A stretch of 25,089 nucleotides of DNA. Source: Kiritimatiellia bacterium (GTDB taxonomy: Bacteria; Verrucomicrobiota; Kiritimatiellia; RFP12; UBA1067). Within the stretch, counting starts at the first letter, position 1; each line of letters opens with the position of its first letter. Shown one piece after another: positions 15,404-23,772 of the stretch. The notes below the pieces were generated by a model, which saw nothing but the letters and a program-made list of their open reading frames with translations, ran no database searches and was not told where the DNA came from. Position numbers and translations under genes: made by a program. The stretch is from positions 1 through 25,089 of the forward strand of contig CAAGNL010000539.1 of the NCBI GenBank assembly GCA_900771305.1. The letters run 5' to 3'.

Positions 15404-15415
15404 ATTATAGCATAC
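15404..15415 (-). promoter_or_regulatory. Extended -10 promoter GTATGCTATAAT, leaderless arrangement
   Basis: TATAAT (15404-15409) with TGC (15410-15412) ends 6 nt before the ATG at 15397. The -35 zone falls in the last codons of the upstream gene and shows no consensus. The same 12-mer stands before the cotransporter gene. Confidence 0.7.
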
Positions 15416-16191
15416 TAGAACTCGTAGAGGTCGCTGGGCTCATCCTGGGAGAGGGCTGCCAGCGAAACATCCGTGCGTCGAAGTTCCTTCAACGCACGCT
15501 CCATCGTCTCGACAGCGAGATAGTCGGCATTGCACTGCCCGGAGATGTGCGCCAGGAGCAGCGTGTGAAGCGTGGGCGGATTCAGCTCCCGCACCACGTC
15601 CGCGGCCTGGTCGTTGGAGAGGTGTCCGCTGCGGCCGCGGATGCGCTGCTTGAGCGATTCGGGGCGTTCGGAGCGCTGGAGCAGTTCGGGGTCGTGGTTG
15701 GATTCGAGGACGGCGCACGTCGCGCGCGACAGTGCCTCCTTCGCGGGCATCGTCACCACGCCCATGTCCGTGCCGATGAAGAGCGACGACCGACCGTCAT
15801 CAATCAGGTATCCCACGGCATCCGCCGCATCGTGCGGCACGGAGAACGACGTCACGGTGAGGTCGCCGATGCTGAACGGTTCGGCCGTCTCGAAGACACA
15901 CCAGCCATCCTCCACACCAGTGACGGACGCAATGGCATCCGCCGTGTTGCCGTTGGCGTAGAGGACGACGTTCGGGTGCTTCTTGTGGAAGGTCTCGATG
16001 CCCGCGCAATGATCGCTGTGATCGTGGGTGAAGAGAATGCCGTCGACGGCGTCGGGTGAGAGTCCGCACGCCGTCATCCGCTTCGTCAGCTCACGGCAGG
16101 AGAGTCCACAGTCGACAAGCAGCAGCTTGCCACCGCCGCGGACCGCAAGGCAATTCCCCTTGGAACCGCTTCCAAAGACGCGCAGTCTCAT
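15415..16191 (-). CDS. Metallo-beta-lactamase-fold hydrolase, YycJ/WalJ-like
   Basis: The product is 258 aa and cytoplasmic. It opens MRLRVFGSGSKGNCLAV, typical of the YycJ subgroup, and has the zinc motif THDHSDH (His56, His58, Asp60, His61). Further candidate ligands are in SVPHDA, FIGTDMG, LESNHD and LLAHIS. Relatives are DNA-processing exonucleases or phosphodiesterase-like enzymes; the activity is not settled by the sequence. Its ATG overlaps the purE stop by 4 nt (ATGA), so the two are translated together. The stop codon lies in the promoter region of the following glycosidase gene. Confidence 0.9.
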   Translation of the reverse strand: MRLRVFGSGSKGNCLAVRGGGKLLLVDCGLSCRELTKRMTACGLSPDAVDGILFTHDHSDHCAGIETFHKKHPNVVLYANGNTADAIASVTGVEDGWCVFETAEPFSIGDLTVTSFSVPHDAADAVGYLIDDGRSSLFIGTDMGVVTMPAKEALSRATCAVLESNHDPELLQRSERPESLKQRIRGRSGHLSNDQAADVVRELNPPTLHTLLLAHISGQCNADYLAVETMERALKELRRTDVSLAALSQDEPSDLYEF

Positions 16192-16694
16192 TCCGCCTGA
16201 TGGATCTTCGCGTTGGCCTTCTCGACCTTCGCCGCGAGTTCGGCCTTGTGTGCGCGGAACTTCTCGCGGAGACCGGCATCTGCCGTACCGAGGATCTGCA
16301 CGGCGAGAAGCGCGGCGTTCGTCGGGCCCGCGCTGCCGCAGGCGACCGTCGCCACCGGCACGCCGGACGGCATCTGCACCGTTGCGTAGAGGGCGTCGAG
16401 TCCATTGAGGGCGCCACCCGCCACGGGGATGCCAATCACGGGGAGCACAGTGCCAGCCGCAAGCACGCCACCGAGGTGGGCCGCGCCACCGGCCGCGGCA
16501 ATCACGACCTTGATGCCACGCCCTTCCGCGCTCTTCGAATACTCAATCGCCACCTCGGGCGTACGATGCGCGCTGATGACGCGCGTCTCATAGGGAACAC
16601 CAAACTTGTCGAGCGTATCGCAGGCCTTCTTCACGAGCGGCCAGTCGCTGTCGCTGCCCATCACGATGCCCACGAGGGGTTTGTCACTGTCCAT
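16188..16694 (-). CDS. purE: N5-carboxyaminoimidazole ribonucleotide mutase (PurE, class I)
   Basis: The product is 168 aa, the usual length for class I PurE. It converts N5-CAIR to CAIR in de novo purine synthesis. GIVMGSDSDWP (9-19), ISAHRTP and IAAAGGAAHLGGVLA hold the nucleotide-binding loops and the catalytic Ser and His residues. The start at 16694 has AAAGGA 6 nt upstream; longer open frame to 17030 is overlap with purD. In the 50-nt gap to purD, AAGAGTT (16720-16726) and AACTCTT (16740-16746) could form a 7-bp hairpin, which might tune purE expression or be incidental. No purK is in the window. Confidence 0.96.
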   Translation of the reverse strand: MDSDKPLVGIVMGSDSDWPLVKKACDTLDKFGVPYETRVISAHRTPEVAIEYSKSAEGRGIKVVIAAAGGAAHLGGVLAAGTVLPVIGIPVAGGALNGLDALYATVQMPSGVPVATVACGSAGPTNAALLAVQILGTADAGLREKFRAHKAELAAKVEKANAKIHQAE

Positions 16695-16744
16695 AGTCAA
16701 TCCTTTCCTGAAGTTGTCAAAGAGTTGTACAAGCTGCAGAACTC

Positions 16745-18046
16745 TTAGCCGCGCTCGAAGGCGCGATGGGCGATGTCCGTGCGGTGGAAAGCCTTCTCGA
16801 ACGCGATCTTGTCGACGCCCGCATAGGCGTTGTTCACAGCTTCGCGGAGGGTCTTGCCCATGCCCGTCACGGAGAGGACACGTCCGCCAGAGGTGAGGAC
16901 CTTGCCGTCGGCTTCCTTTGTGCCGCAGTGGAACACGAGCGCGGGATTGTCCGCGAGACCCGTGATCTCCTTGCCCTTCTCGTAGCTGCCGGGGTAGCCA
17001 CCGGAGGCGATGATCACCGTCGCGGCACACTCATCCTTGACGACGATGTCCTCGGGCTTCAGGCAACCGGTTGCAGCGTGCAGGAGGGCAGTCGCGAAAT
17101 CGCCACCCAGGCGCGGAAGAACGGCCTCGGTCTCGGGGTCGCCGAAACGGGCGTTGAACTCGACCACATTCACCGTAGAGCCGCTCTTCGCGAGGGGGCC
17201 ATGCGGGTTCGAGTTCTCGTCGTTGACCATGAGGCCCGCATAGAGGATGCCGCGGTAGGTGATGCCGCGCTTCGCCAGCTCGCGGACGACGGGCATGATG
17301 ATCTTCTCCTTGATCATCGGCAGCTTGTCCGCCGTGATCACCGGCGCGGGCGAGTAGGCGCCCATGCCGCCCGTGTTCGGGCCCTTGTCGCCGTCGAAGA
17401 CGCGCTTGTGGTCCTGGGAGCTCGGCAGCAGCACGGCATCGTTGCCATCCACCATCGCGAGGATCGAGCATTCCTCGCCGTGGAGGAACTCCTCGATCAG
17501 AACCTCGGCGCCTGCGGCGCCGAACTTGTTGCCCACGAGCATGTCGTCGATCGCGGCCTCGGCCTGCTCGACCGTCTCGGCGACAATCACGCCCTTGCCA
17601 GCCGCAAGACCGTCCGCCTTGATGACGACGGGAAGCCCGTAGGCGGGCAGCGCGGCCTTGGCGGCGGCGGCGTCCGTAAACGTCTCGGCCTTGCCCGTGG
17701 GCACGCCCGCGGCATCCATGACTTCCTTCGCGAAGCGCTTGGAGCCCTCCATGCGTGCCCCGGCGGCGACTGGACCGAACGCCGGCACACCCACCTTCTC
17801 GAGCGCGTCCACGAGCCCCTTCACAAGCGGGGCCTCGGGGCCGACCACCACGAGGTCGGGCTTGTTCGCCTCGGCCCACGCGGCGACTGCGCCCACATCC
17901 TCCGCGCCAATCGCGAGGTTCGTCGCAATCGACGCCGTGCCGGCGTTGCCCGGCGCGCAGTAGAGATTGTGCTTCACTTCGTCCTGGGCGAGCCTCCACG
18001 TAATGGCATGCTCGCGTCCACCCGAGCCAACGACAAGAATCTTCAT
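16745..18046 (-). CDS. purD: Phosphoribosylamine-glycine ligase (GAR synthetase)
   Basis: The product is 433 aa, full length for PurD. It is an ATP-grasp enzyme joining glycine to phosphoribosylamine. It shows the N-terminal MKILVVGSGGREHAITWRLA, LVVVGPEAPLVKGLVDAL, the ATP-grasp VVIKADGLAAGKGVIVA, QDHKRVFDGDKGPNTGGMGAYSP, and NVVEFNARFGDPETEAVLPRL with its metal-binding Glu and Asn. ATG 18046 is preferred over ATG 18052. GGGGA sits 7 nt before the former but only one or two nt before the latter. It is followed at 50 nt by purE and preceded at 43 nt by the AICAR transformylase gene, forming a purine operon. Confidence 0.96.
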   Translation of the reverse strand: MKILVVGSGGREHAITWRLAQDEVKHNLYCAPGNAGTASIATNLAIGAEDVGAVAAWAEANKPDLVVVGPEAPLVKGLVDALEKVGVPAFGPVAAGARMEGSKRFAKEVMDAAGVPTGKAETFTDAAAAKAALPAYGLPVVIKADGLAAGKGVIVAETVEQAEAAIDDMLVGNKFGAAGAEVLIEEFLHGEECSILAMVDGNDAVLLPSSQDHKRVFDGDKGPNTGGMGAYSPAPVITADKLPMIKEKIIMPVVRELAKRGITYRGILYAGLMVNDENSNPHGPLAKSGSTVNVVEFNARFGDPETEAVLPRLGGDFATALLHAATGCLKPEDIVVKDECAATVIIASGGYPGSYEKGKEITGLADNPALVFHCGTKEADGKVLTSGGRVLSVTGMGKTLREAVNNAYAGVDKIAFEKAFHRTDIAHRAFERG

Positions 18047-18089
18047 CGACATTTCCCCAGTCTGCTACAACAGGCGTACAACAACACGA

Positions 18090-19388
18090 TCAGTGGCGGA
18101 AGCTGCGCTGGCCGGTAAAGACCATGGCGACATTCGCGTCGTTTGCGCAGTCGATCACGTCCCAGTCGCGAATCGCGCCGCCAGGCTGGACGACAGAGGT
18201 GATACCCTCGCGGATGCCGACTTCAAGACCGTCGCGGAACGGGAAGAACGCGTCGGAGACCATCGCGCAGCCAGGGAGGCCGCCCTTCTCCGCCTTCGTC
18301 TGCTCCATGATCTCGGCCTGCTTCTTCGCGCCGTCCTCTTCGCCGAAGGCGAGGCGGAGGTCGTTGTAGGGCTTGCCGTACTTTTCCCAGGCAATCCAGT
18401 CCGCATGCTTCGTGTAGGCCTTGTCACGGGCGATCTCGGCGACGCCCACACGGTCCTGCTCGCCCGTGCCAATGCCGACGGTCACGCCGTCCTTGACGTA
18501 GAGCACGGAGTTGGAGGTGACGCCCGCCTCGACCAGCCAGCCGAACACGAGATCCTCGTATTCCTTTGCCGTCGGCAGACGCTTGATCTTGTATTCCCTG
18601 AAGCTGACTTCGCCCGTCGCCTTGTCGGTGATCTTGCGGTTGCAGTAGGCCGGCATGAAGTCCTCGGGCTTGCGGGCCTGGGCGACGAAGCTCATCTGTG
18701 CGACGAGACCGCCGTCGATGAGGCTCTTGAAATCGACAACCGTCTTGGCGACGAAGTCGGTGAGACGCGCCATGTTGCGGATGCGGAAGACGCGAAGATT
18801 CTTCTTCGTGGCGAAGAGATCCATCACGCCGGACGCGAACTCAGGGGCGACAACGACTTCTGCGTAGTTCTCGACGATGAGCTTCGCCGTCTCGAGGTCG
18901 CACTCGCGGTTGAGGGCAATGGCACCGCCGAAGGCCGCCAGACGGTCCGCCTTGTTGGCGCGGTAGTAGGCCTCGGCCAGCGTGTTCGCTACGGCGACAC
19001 CGCACGGATTGTTGTGCTTCACGATCACAGCGCACGGTTTGTCGTTGAGGTAGCGAAGAATGTTGAGCGCGTTGTCCGTATCCGTGACGTTGGTTTTGCC
19101 CGGGTGCTTGCCGCTCTGGAGGAGCTCCGGCGTGGAGGCGAGGTACTGGCCCGCCTGGATCATCTCGACGTCACCCAAAACGAGGTTGCCGTTGACGAGC
19201 TTGTAGAGTGCGGCCTCCTGGCCCGGATTCTCGCCGTAACGCAGCCCCTTCTCCTCGCCGCCGATGTTCCAGGTCACCTTCTCGTAGCTGAGCGTTTCAC
19301 GCTTCTCGCCGGTGATGAACGAAATCTCCATCTTCGGCGCAAAGTGATCGGCTTCGATGGTCTTATAGGCGGCTTTCAGGTCTTTCAT
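18090..19388 (-). CDS. Stand-alone AICAR transformylase (PurH C-terminal domain only)
   Basis: The product is 432 aa and formylates AICAR with 10-formyl-tetrahydrofolate. It has LRYGENPGQEAALY (49-62), the catalytic VKHNNPCGVAV (Lys124, His125), AFGGAIALN and SDAFFPFRDG. Normal bifunctional PurH is about 510-530 aa with an N-terminal IMP cyclohydrolase (MGS-like) domain. That domain is absent here, and AGGAG lies 4 nt before the ATG, so this is a complete gene and not a truncation by misreading the start. Stand-alone AICAR transformylases are known in some bacteria. IMP cyclization must be supplied by another gene, which is not in this window. Confidence 0.92.
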   Translation of the reverse strand: MKDLKAAYKTIEADHFAPKMEISFITGEKRETLSYEKVTWNIGGEEKGLRYGENPGQEAALYKLVNGNLVLGDVEMIQAGQYLASTPELLQSGKHPGKTNVTDTDNALNILRYLNDKPCAVIVKHNNPCGVAVANTLAEAYYRANKADRLAAFGGAIALNRECDLETAKLIVENYAEVVVAPEFASGVMDLFATKKNLRVFRIRNMARLTDFVAKTVVDFKSLIDGGLVAQMSFVAQARKPEDFMPAYCNRKITDKATGEVSFREYKIKRLPTAKEYEDLVFGWLVEAGVTSNSVLYVKDGVTVGIGTGEQDRVGVAEIARDKAYTKHADWIAWEKYGKPYNDLRLAFGEEDGAKKQAEIMEQTKAEKGGLPGCAMVSDAFFPFRDGLEVGIREGITSVVQPGGAIRDWDVIDCANDANVAMVFTGQRSFRH

Positions 19389-19425
19389 GACACTCCTTTG
19401 GGTTGGAAATTGAACTGATATTCTA

Positions 19426-20124
19426 TCAAAACGGCCGTTCCGAGTCCACGAGGCGGTAGCCACTGCCGTAGATGGTCTCGATGCAGTTGGCGTCGGCACC
19501 GAGCTTCTTGCGAACAAGCGAGATGTGCTGGTCGAGCGTGCGGGTGGAGCCGAGGTAGTTCGCCCCCCAGAGCTCGTTCAGCAGGCGGTCCCGTGGGATG
19601 ATCTCACCAGGATGGGCCGCCAACAGCTGGAGGAGCCCCAGCTCGAGGGAGGAGAGCTCCACCTTCCGCCCCGCGCCGTCAGTCAACTCCCGCCGACGGA
19701 CATCCACCTGACAACGTCCCACGATGAAGACAGCCTTCGCCTGACGCGCCGTCTCCGCGACGTGCACGCGGCGGAGCATCGCCGACACGCGGGCGCAGAG
19801 CTCGCGGATGCCAAACGGCTTCGTCATATAGTCGTCTGCACCGAGGCCCAATCCCAGCACCTTGTCGGACTCGGCACTCTTCGCCGTGAGCATGAGAATC
19901 GGCAGGATGGGGTCCTTCTTCCGAATCTCCGTGCAGACATCGTAGCCGCTCTTCTTCGGCATCATGACGTCGAGGATGAGCAGATCTGGACGACGCTCCT
20001 CATAGGCGGACAGGGCAGCTGCGCCGTCCGCCACCGCGCGTACGCGGTGCTTGTCCTTCTCCAGCACAACGGGTAGCCATTCCCGGATACTCGCGTCGTC
20101 TTCCGCCAGCAGGATGTCAGCCAT
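19426..20124 (-). CDS. OmpR/PhoB-family response regulator
   Basis: The product is 232 aa. The receiver domain (1-118) has the acidic pocket AEDD (7-10), phosphoacceptor Asp52 in LLILDVMMP, Thr80 and Lys102 in DDYMTKPFG. The winged-helix output domain (about 135-228) reads ELSSLELGLLQLLAAHPGEIIPRDRLLNELWG and ends with the TRTLDQHISLVRKKLG recognition helix region and IETIYGSGYRL. AAGGAG lies about 6 nt before the ATG. It overlaps the kinase gene by 8 nt, so they form a cognate pair. Its target genes are unknown; the nearest candidates are its own operon. Confidence 0.95.
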   Translation of the reverse strand: MADILLAEDDASIREWLPVVLEKDKHRVRAVADGAAALSAYEERRPDLLILDVMMPKKSGYDVCTEIRKKDPILPILMLTAKSAESDKVLGLGLGADDYMTKPFGIRELCARVSAMLRRVHVAETARQAKAVFIVGRCQVDVRRRELTDGAGRKVELSSLELGLLQLLAAHPGEIIPRDRLLNELWGANYLGSTRTLDQHISLVRKKLGADANCIETIYGSGYRLVDSERPF

Positions 20125-21679
20125 TCGAGTCTCCTTCCGCCGTGGACTTCGCCACTGGCAGGTTCAATGTGAACACACAACCACCTCCCGCACGCGATGA
20201 AACCGTCAAATCCCCACCCATGCGACGGGTCAGCCCACGGGCAATGCTGAGGCCAAGTCCTACCCCTCCCGTCTCGCGGACAACCGAATTGTCCGCACGC
20301 CAGAACTGGTCGAAGGCATGCGTCATCTCATCCTTCGTCATGCCCGGGCCACGATCCTTCACATGCAGCAGCACCTGGTCCTTCGGCGCAGTCTCCGCCT
20401 CAACGTCAACGGGACCTCCCGCCGCCGCGTACTTGACCGCGTTTTCGAAGAGGTTGAAGAGGATGCCCTGAAGCGCCAACCGCTCCGCATGGACGGACAG
20501 ATCCTCTGGGACGGACAGATTGTACGCAAAGCCGGGCACCGTAGTCGCCACCTCGCGGATCAAAGGCGCCAACGCCACATCTCCCAAGGAGAGCTGCTGC
20601 CGCTTCAGCTCCAACCGCCCCAGCGTCAGGACATTGGTGACGATGCGGGAGAGACGGTCGGATTCCGCGACAATCGAGTGCGCCGCGCGGCGCACTCCCG
20701 CCTCATCGGTTATGGCCCCGCTCTCAATCAGGTCCGCACAGAGCCGAATGGTCGTCAACGGTGTCTTGAGTTCATGCGTGACCGTACTGACGAAGTCCGT
20801 CTTCTTCAGCAGGTCGGAATGAGCCTTCTGGGCCGACCTCACCAGCAGGATGGTGCCACCAAGAAGTGAACTGACGAGAAGCACGAGCAGACACACGCCC
20901 AGACAGACCATTGTGCTCATCTCTCCCGCCAGCGGCCAATCTCCGTCTCGCCAATAGACGCAAAGTGTCCAATCGGGCAAGAGGCGCCCCAAAGGCGCCC
21001 GACCGCACATCTGTCCACGGATCGGCCCCGAAGGGCTCAACACCTCCTGACCAAGAAAGTCGACAATGGACACAACCGTCGCATGCGGCGTCGCCGAACT
21101 CGAACTGTTCAACCCCAGGGACTCGACGTGCTGCAGGAACGCCTGCTTGAGCGTTTCCCGCGCAATCTCGATTCCTCGAACTTCATTGGACGAGACGCGC
21201 ACCCATGCCAGGACGCTGGCATCCTTCTCTCCTGGGATGAACTTCCACCCCGAAGGGAGTTTGGTCTGCGATTCATGCGAAGACCTGACATATGGCCAGG
21301 TGCTGTTAGGACCAAGCGGAACGGTCAAACGGTGGGCAGCCATGCGCTCAACCGGGTCCGTGCTACTTTGGGAGGGCCACAGAAGACCTTTCCCCTCCAC
21401 CCATCGGAAAGCCGTGGTCATGAGCGGATAGTCCTTCGAGAACACATGGAGCGCCGCGTCATCGGGCAGGGAGGGAACTCGATTCAGAAGAAAGTCAATC
21501 TTTTCCCGCATTCGTCCGGAAAAGGACCTTGTGGTGGATTCGGCTTTCGCCTGAAGGGAGTTCTCCTCGGCGACACGGGCCCTGGCCGCCTCGACATAGA
21601 GAAGGCGAAGCCCACCGACCGCCACGAGAATGACGGGGATTCCAATAATCCAGAAATAGAATCGAAGGTCGCGTGTCAC
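20117..21679 (-). CDS. Membrane sensor histidine kinase
   Basis: The product is 520 aa. The first membrane helix is at about residues 8-28. A periplasmic sensor of roughly 225 residues follows, with no family I recognise. The second helix is at about 257-280. The HisKA box FVSTVTHELKTPL has His302. The HATPase domain has the N box FNLFENAVKYA (408-418), G1 DRGPGM (442-447), FDQFWR and G2 GGVGLGLSIARGL (471-483). The start codon is GTG, overlapping the stop of the phytase-like gene by 4 nt (GTGA). The kinase comes before its regulator in the operon. Confidence 0.95.
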   Translation of the reverse strand: MTRDLRFYFWIIGIPVILVAVGGLRLLYVEAARARVAEENSLQAKAESTTRSFSGRMREKIDFLLNRVPSLPDDAALHVFSKDYPLMTTAFRWVEGKGLLWPSQSSTDPVERMAAHRLTVPLGPNSTWPYVRSSHESQTKLPSGWKFIPGEKDASVLAWVRVSSNEVRGIEIARETLKQAFLQHVESLGLNSSSSATPHATVVSIVDFLGQEVLSPSGPIRGQMCGRAPLGRLLPDWTLCVYWRDGDWPLAGEMSTMVCLGVCLLVLLVSSLLGGTILLVRSAQKAHSDLLKKTDFVSTVTHELKTPLTTIRLCADLIESGAITDEAGVRRAAHSIVAESDRLSRIVTNVLTLGRLELKRQQLSLGDVALAPLIREVATTVPGFAYNLSVPEDLSVHAERLALQGILFNLFENAVKYAAAGGPVDVEAETAPKDQVLLHVKDRGPGMTKDEMTHAFDQFWRADNSVVRETGGVGLGLSIARGLTRRMGGDLTVSSRAGGGCVFTLNLPVAKSTAEGDSNG

Positions 21680-22716
21680 TCCCGCACTCCGCCATGCGTG
21701 AGCCTCAGCCCGAGAATCCGATTGGCCGCACCGTCGTCGCCATCGGAGATCAGCAGTACGCTCCGGGAACCATCCGTCAGTTTCGGCCCCAGGCAGATTC
21801 CCTCGTACATGGCAAGTCCGGTTCCCGCGCCGAAAACACGAATCTTTGAAATGGGGCGAACCCTGGAATCCTTCAACGAGACAATCTGCGAGACGTCATC
21901 GGCCCCCGTGAGGTCCAACTGGTAGATCCGACAGCGAAAGGACGGCATGAAACCCTTCTTGATGCTCATCTCGCGCTCGAGCGCAAACAGCGTGCCATCC
22001 TCCAGACAGAGCAGGTCCGAAACGCCGCTGCGGGACTTCCCGGCGAAATTCGCACCACCGACACGATCCGTCTCGTACATCCACTGTCCCGCCGGCTTCC
22101 AGTCGTCCTTCGGCGTCGCACGAGTAAACCGCTGCAGGCGAATGCGGGACCCGTGTTCGCGTGTCGACCGGGGACCATCGTCAACATCTGGCGTGCCCGC
22201 TTTCACAGGGGCGGCCTTCTTCCTCACGCGCCCCACGGCCTCGCGGCGACAGAGCGCTTCTTCGTTGCAGGTCCACATCTCGAGACCATTTGGATGGAGC
22301 GCCAACGACTCGAAACTGAAATTGTATCGGAAGGCATCGAAGACGGGAGGAATCTCGACCTGGCACAGCTCCGTCCCGGCAACTGGGTGGAAGGCCCGGA
22401 TGGTACCGTCGTCCTCATCGGCTGTCCACACACAGTGACACGCGGAATCCCAGACGACGCACTCAAGATCGCCGCGCCCCTGCAGACGCGAGAGGCCGGA
22501 GATCACGCAGTTCGTCGGAGCGCCCGTCGTCCGATCCACGCCAACCATGAGCGAATAGAGCAGACCGTTGCTGTCCCGGACGGCATAGTACGAATCATCC
22601 GCAACACGGGTGATTCCGCTGAGACCGCGAATCTGCCCGCCTGGCCCGGCCTGCGGCAAGGCGACTTCCCCTGCGATGGAGAGCGACAGCGTCGCCGCTA
22701 GCAGAATTCCCGTCAC
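21676..22716 (-). CDS. Secreted phytase-like/esterase-like beta-propeller protein
   Basis: The product is 346 aa with a signal peptide (about residues 1-16, SLSIAG). The body is beta-rich. Segments such as GLSGITRVADDSYYAVRDSNG, FSFESLALHPNGLEMWTCNEEAL and LAMYEGICLGPKLTDGSRSVLLISDGD match the esterase-like phytase family, a beta-propeller phytase relative. The Phe/Glu and Tyr-Glu-Gly positions resemble its Ca2+-binding and catalytic loops. Activity may be on phytate, other phosphoesters or unknown. It starts with a GTG inside the methyltransferase stop (GTGA) and its own stop overlaps the kinase GTG. It might report on, or act on, the ligand that the kinase senses; that is inference. Confidence 0.75.
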   Translation of the reverse strand: MTGILLAATLSLSIAGEVALPQAGPGGQIRGLSGITRVADDSYYAVRDSNGLLYSLMVGVDRTTGAPTNCVISGLSRLQGRGDLECVVWDSACHCVWTADEDDGTIRAFHPVAGTELCQVEIPPVFDAFRYNFSFESLALHPNGLEMWTCNEEALCRREAVGRVRKKAAPVKAGTPDVDDGPRSTREHGSRIRLQRFTRATPKDDWKPAGQWMYETDRVGGANFAGKSRSGVSDLLCLEDGTLFALEREMSIKKGFMPSFRCRIYQLDLTGADDVSQIVSLKDSRVRPISKIRVFGAGTGLAMYEGICLGPKLTDGSRSVLLISDGDDGAANRILGLRLTHGGVRE

Positions 22717-23720
22717 TTCTTCACCGCCGACAGAACCCAGTGGGGCATCGGCGGGGGCACGGGATGCGCCTCGCCTGGCTCAAAACCCGTCATCGTCAAC
22801 CAGCTCTTGAGCTCCTCGTCGGAGAAGACCCAGCCGTTCTGGGTGGTGAGCGCCATGTTCACGGCGAAGAGCGCGCTGAACGCGGGCGCCGTGTGCGTGC
22901 GGTCGGTCATCATGTCGAGGATGAAGATGCGTCCGCCCGGCTTCAGGGCGCGATTGGCGCGGGTGAGAATGTCGCAGATCTGCTCCGGCGACTCCTGGTG
23001 GAGTGCGCCGAAGATCGTGACGGCGTCGTAGGCCTCGGCCTCGTACTCGTCCGTATGGTAGTCGCCCGCACGGCACTCGATGCGATCCGAAAGCCCGGCC
23101 TCGGCGACGCAGTCGCGTGCGACGGCGCTCACGGCGGGCACGTCGACTGTCACCACGGAAATTTCGGGATTCGCCTTGGCGATCAGCTCGGCATAGGTTC
23201 CGGGTCCACCCGCGAGATCCAGCAGCTTCGTGCAGCCCGCGAAGTCGAGCATCGGCACCACGCCACGACCGATCGCCAGCGCGCGGCCACGCATGGAGAG
23301 GGCGAAGCGGCGTGTCCGCTCGGGATCGTCGCCCAAGTGCAGCTGCGGGGACTCGACCGGCTCGCCCGTGCGGGCGAGGTCCGCGAGGCGTCCCCAGGCA
23401 GGATAGACGTCCTGGTTGTAGCGGACCGCCTTCGAGAGATCGGCGGGGCCGCCCGGCACAAGTGCCATCTTGCCCGCCTCGGTGTTGAAGTAGGTGTCTT
23501 CCTGCTTGCCGAGCAGACCCTCCGCGACACAGGCGTCCAAAAGCAGGCGCAACCCGCGCGGCGAAGCGCCCGTCTCATGCGCGAGCGCCGTGAGGTCGCC
23601 CGACCCGCCAAGGTCGGCAAGAGCCTTGAAGACCCCGACATCAAGCGCGGCGAAAAGCACGGCACTGCCGTAGAAGGCACTTGCAAGGTCGACGATTTCG
23701 GAAATGGATTTGTCAGCCAT
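22713..23720 (-). CDS. SAM-dependent O-methyltransferase (COMT-like, with dimerization domain)
   Basis: The product is 335 aa. The N-terminal helical domain (about 1-90) has a winged-helix pattern (FGSAVLFAALDVGVFKAL, GASPRGLRLLLDACVAEGLL), as in caffeate/acetylserotonin O-methyltransferases. The Rossmann domain has motif I LLDLAGGPG (166-174), VVTVDVPA, GDYHTDEYE and LKPGGRIFILD. FGALHQESPE lies at the catalytic-base position. The substrate is unknown. ATG 23720 is used because the alternative upstream frame is made of repeat DNA. Only a weak GGAA lies 6 nt upstream. It follows the U32-like gene by 42 nt of repeat. Confidence 0.88.
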   Translation of the reverse strand: MADKSISEIVDLASAFYGSAVLFAALDVGVFKALADLGGSGDLTALAHETGASPRGLRLLLDACVAEGLLGKQEDTYFNTEAGKMALVPGGPADLSKAVRYNQDVYPAWGRLADLARTGEPVESPQLHLGDDPERTRRFALSMRGRALAIGRGVVPMLDFAGCTKLLDLAGGPGTYAELIAKANPEISVVTVDVPAVSAVARDCVAEAGLSDRIECRAGDYHTDEYEAEAYDAVTIFGALHQESPEQICDILTRANRALKPGGRIFILDMMTDRTHTAPAFSALFAVNMALTTQNGWVFSDEELKSWLTMTGFEPGEAHPVPPPMPHWVLSAVKK

Positions 23721-23723
23721 GGG

Positions 23724-23772
23724 AAGTTCCAAGTTCAAGGTTAAACGTTCAATGTTGCAGGTTCAAGGTTCT
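23724..23772. repeat. Array of seven 7-nt repeats, A-N-G-T-T-N-N
   Basis: The plus strand divides exactly into AAGTTCC, AAGTTCA, AGGTTAA, ACGTTCA, ATGTTGC, AGGTTCA and AGGTTCT. All seven units keep A1, G3, T4 and T5. The array starts 3 nt from the methyltransferase start codon and runs over the stop codon (23763-23765) of the U32-like gene. Confidence 0.85.

Noticed and set aside
23724..23772. CRISPR array
   Set aside because: The units are 7 nt, contiguous and without spacers; no cas genes are present.
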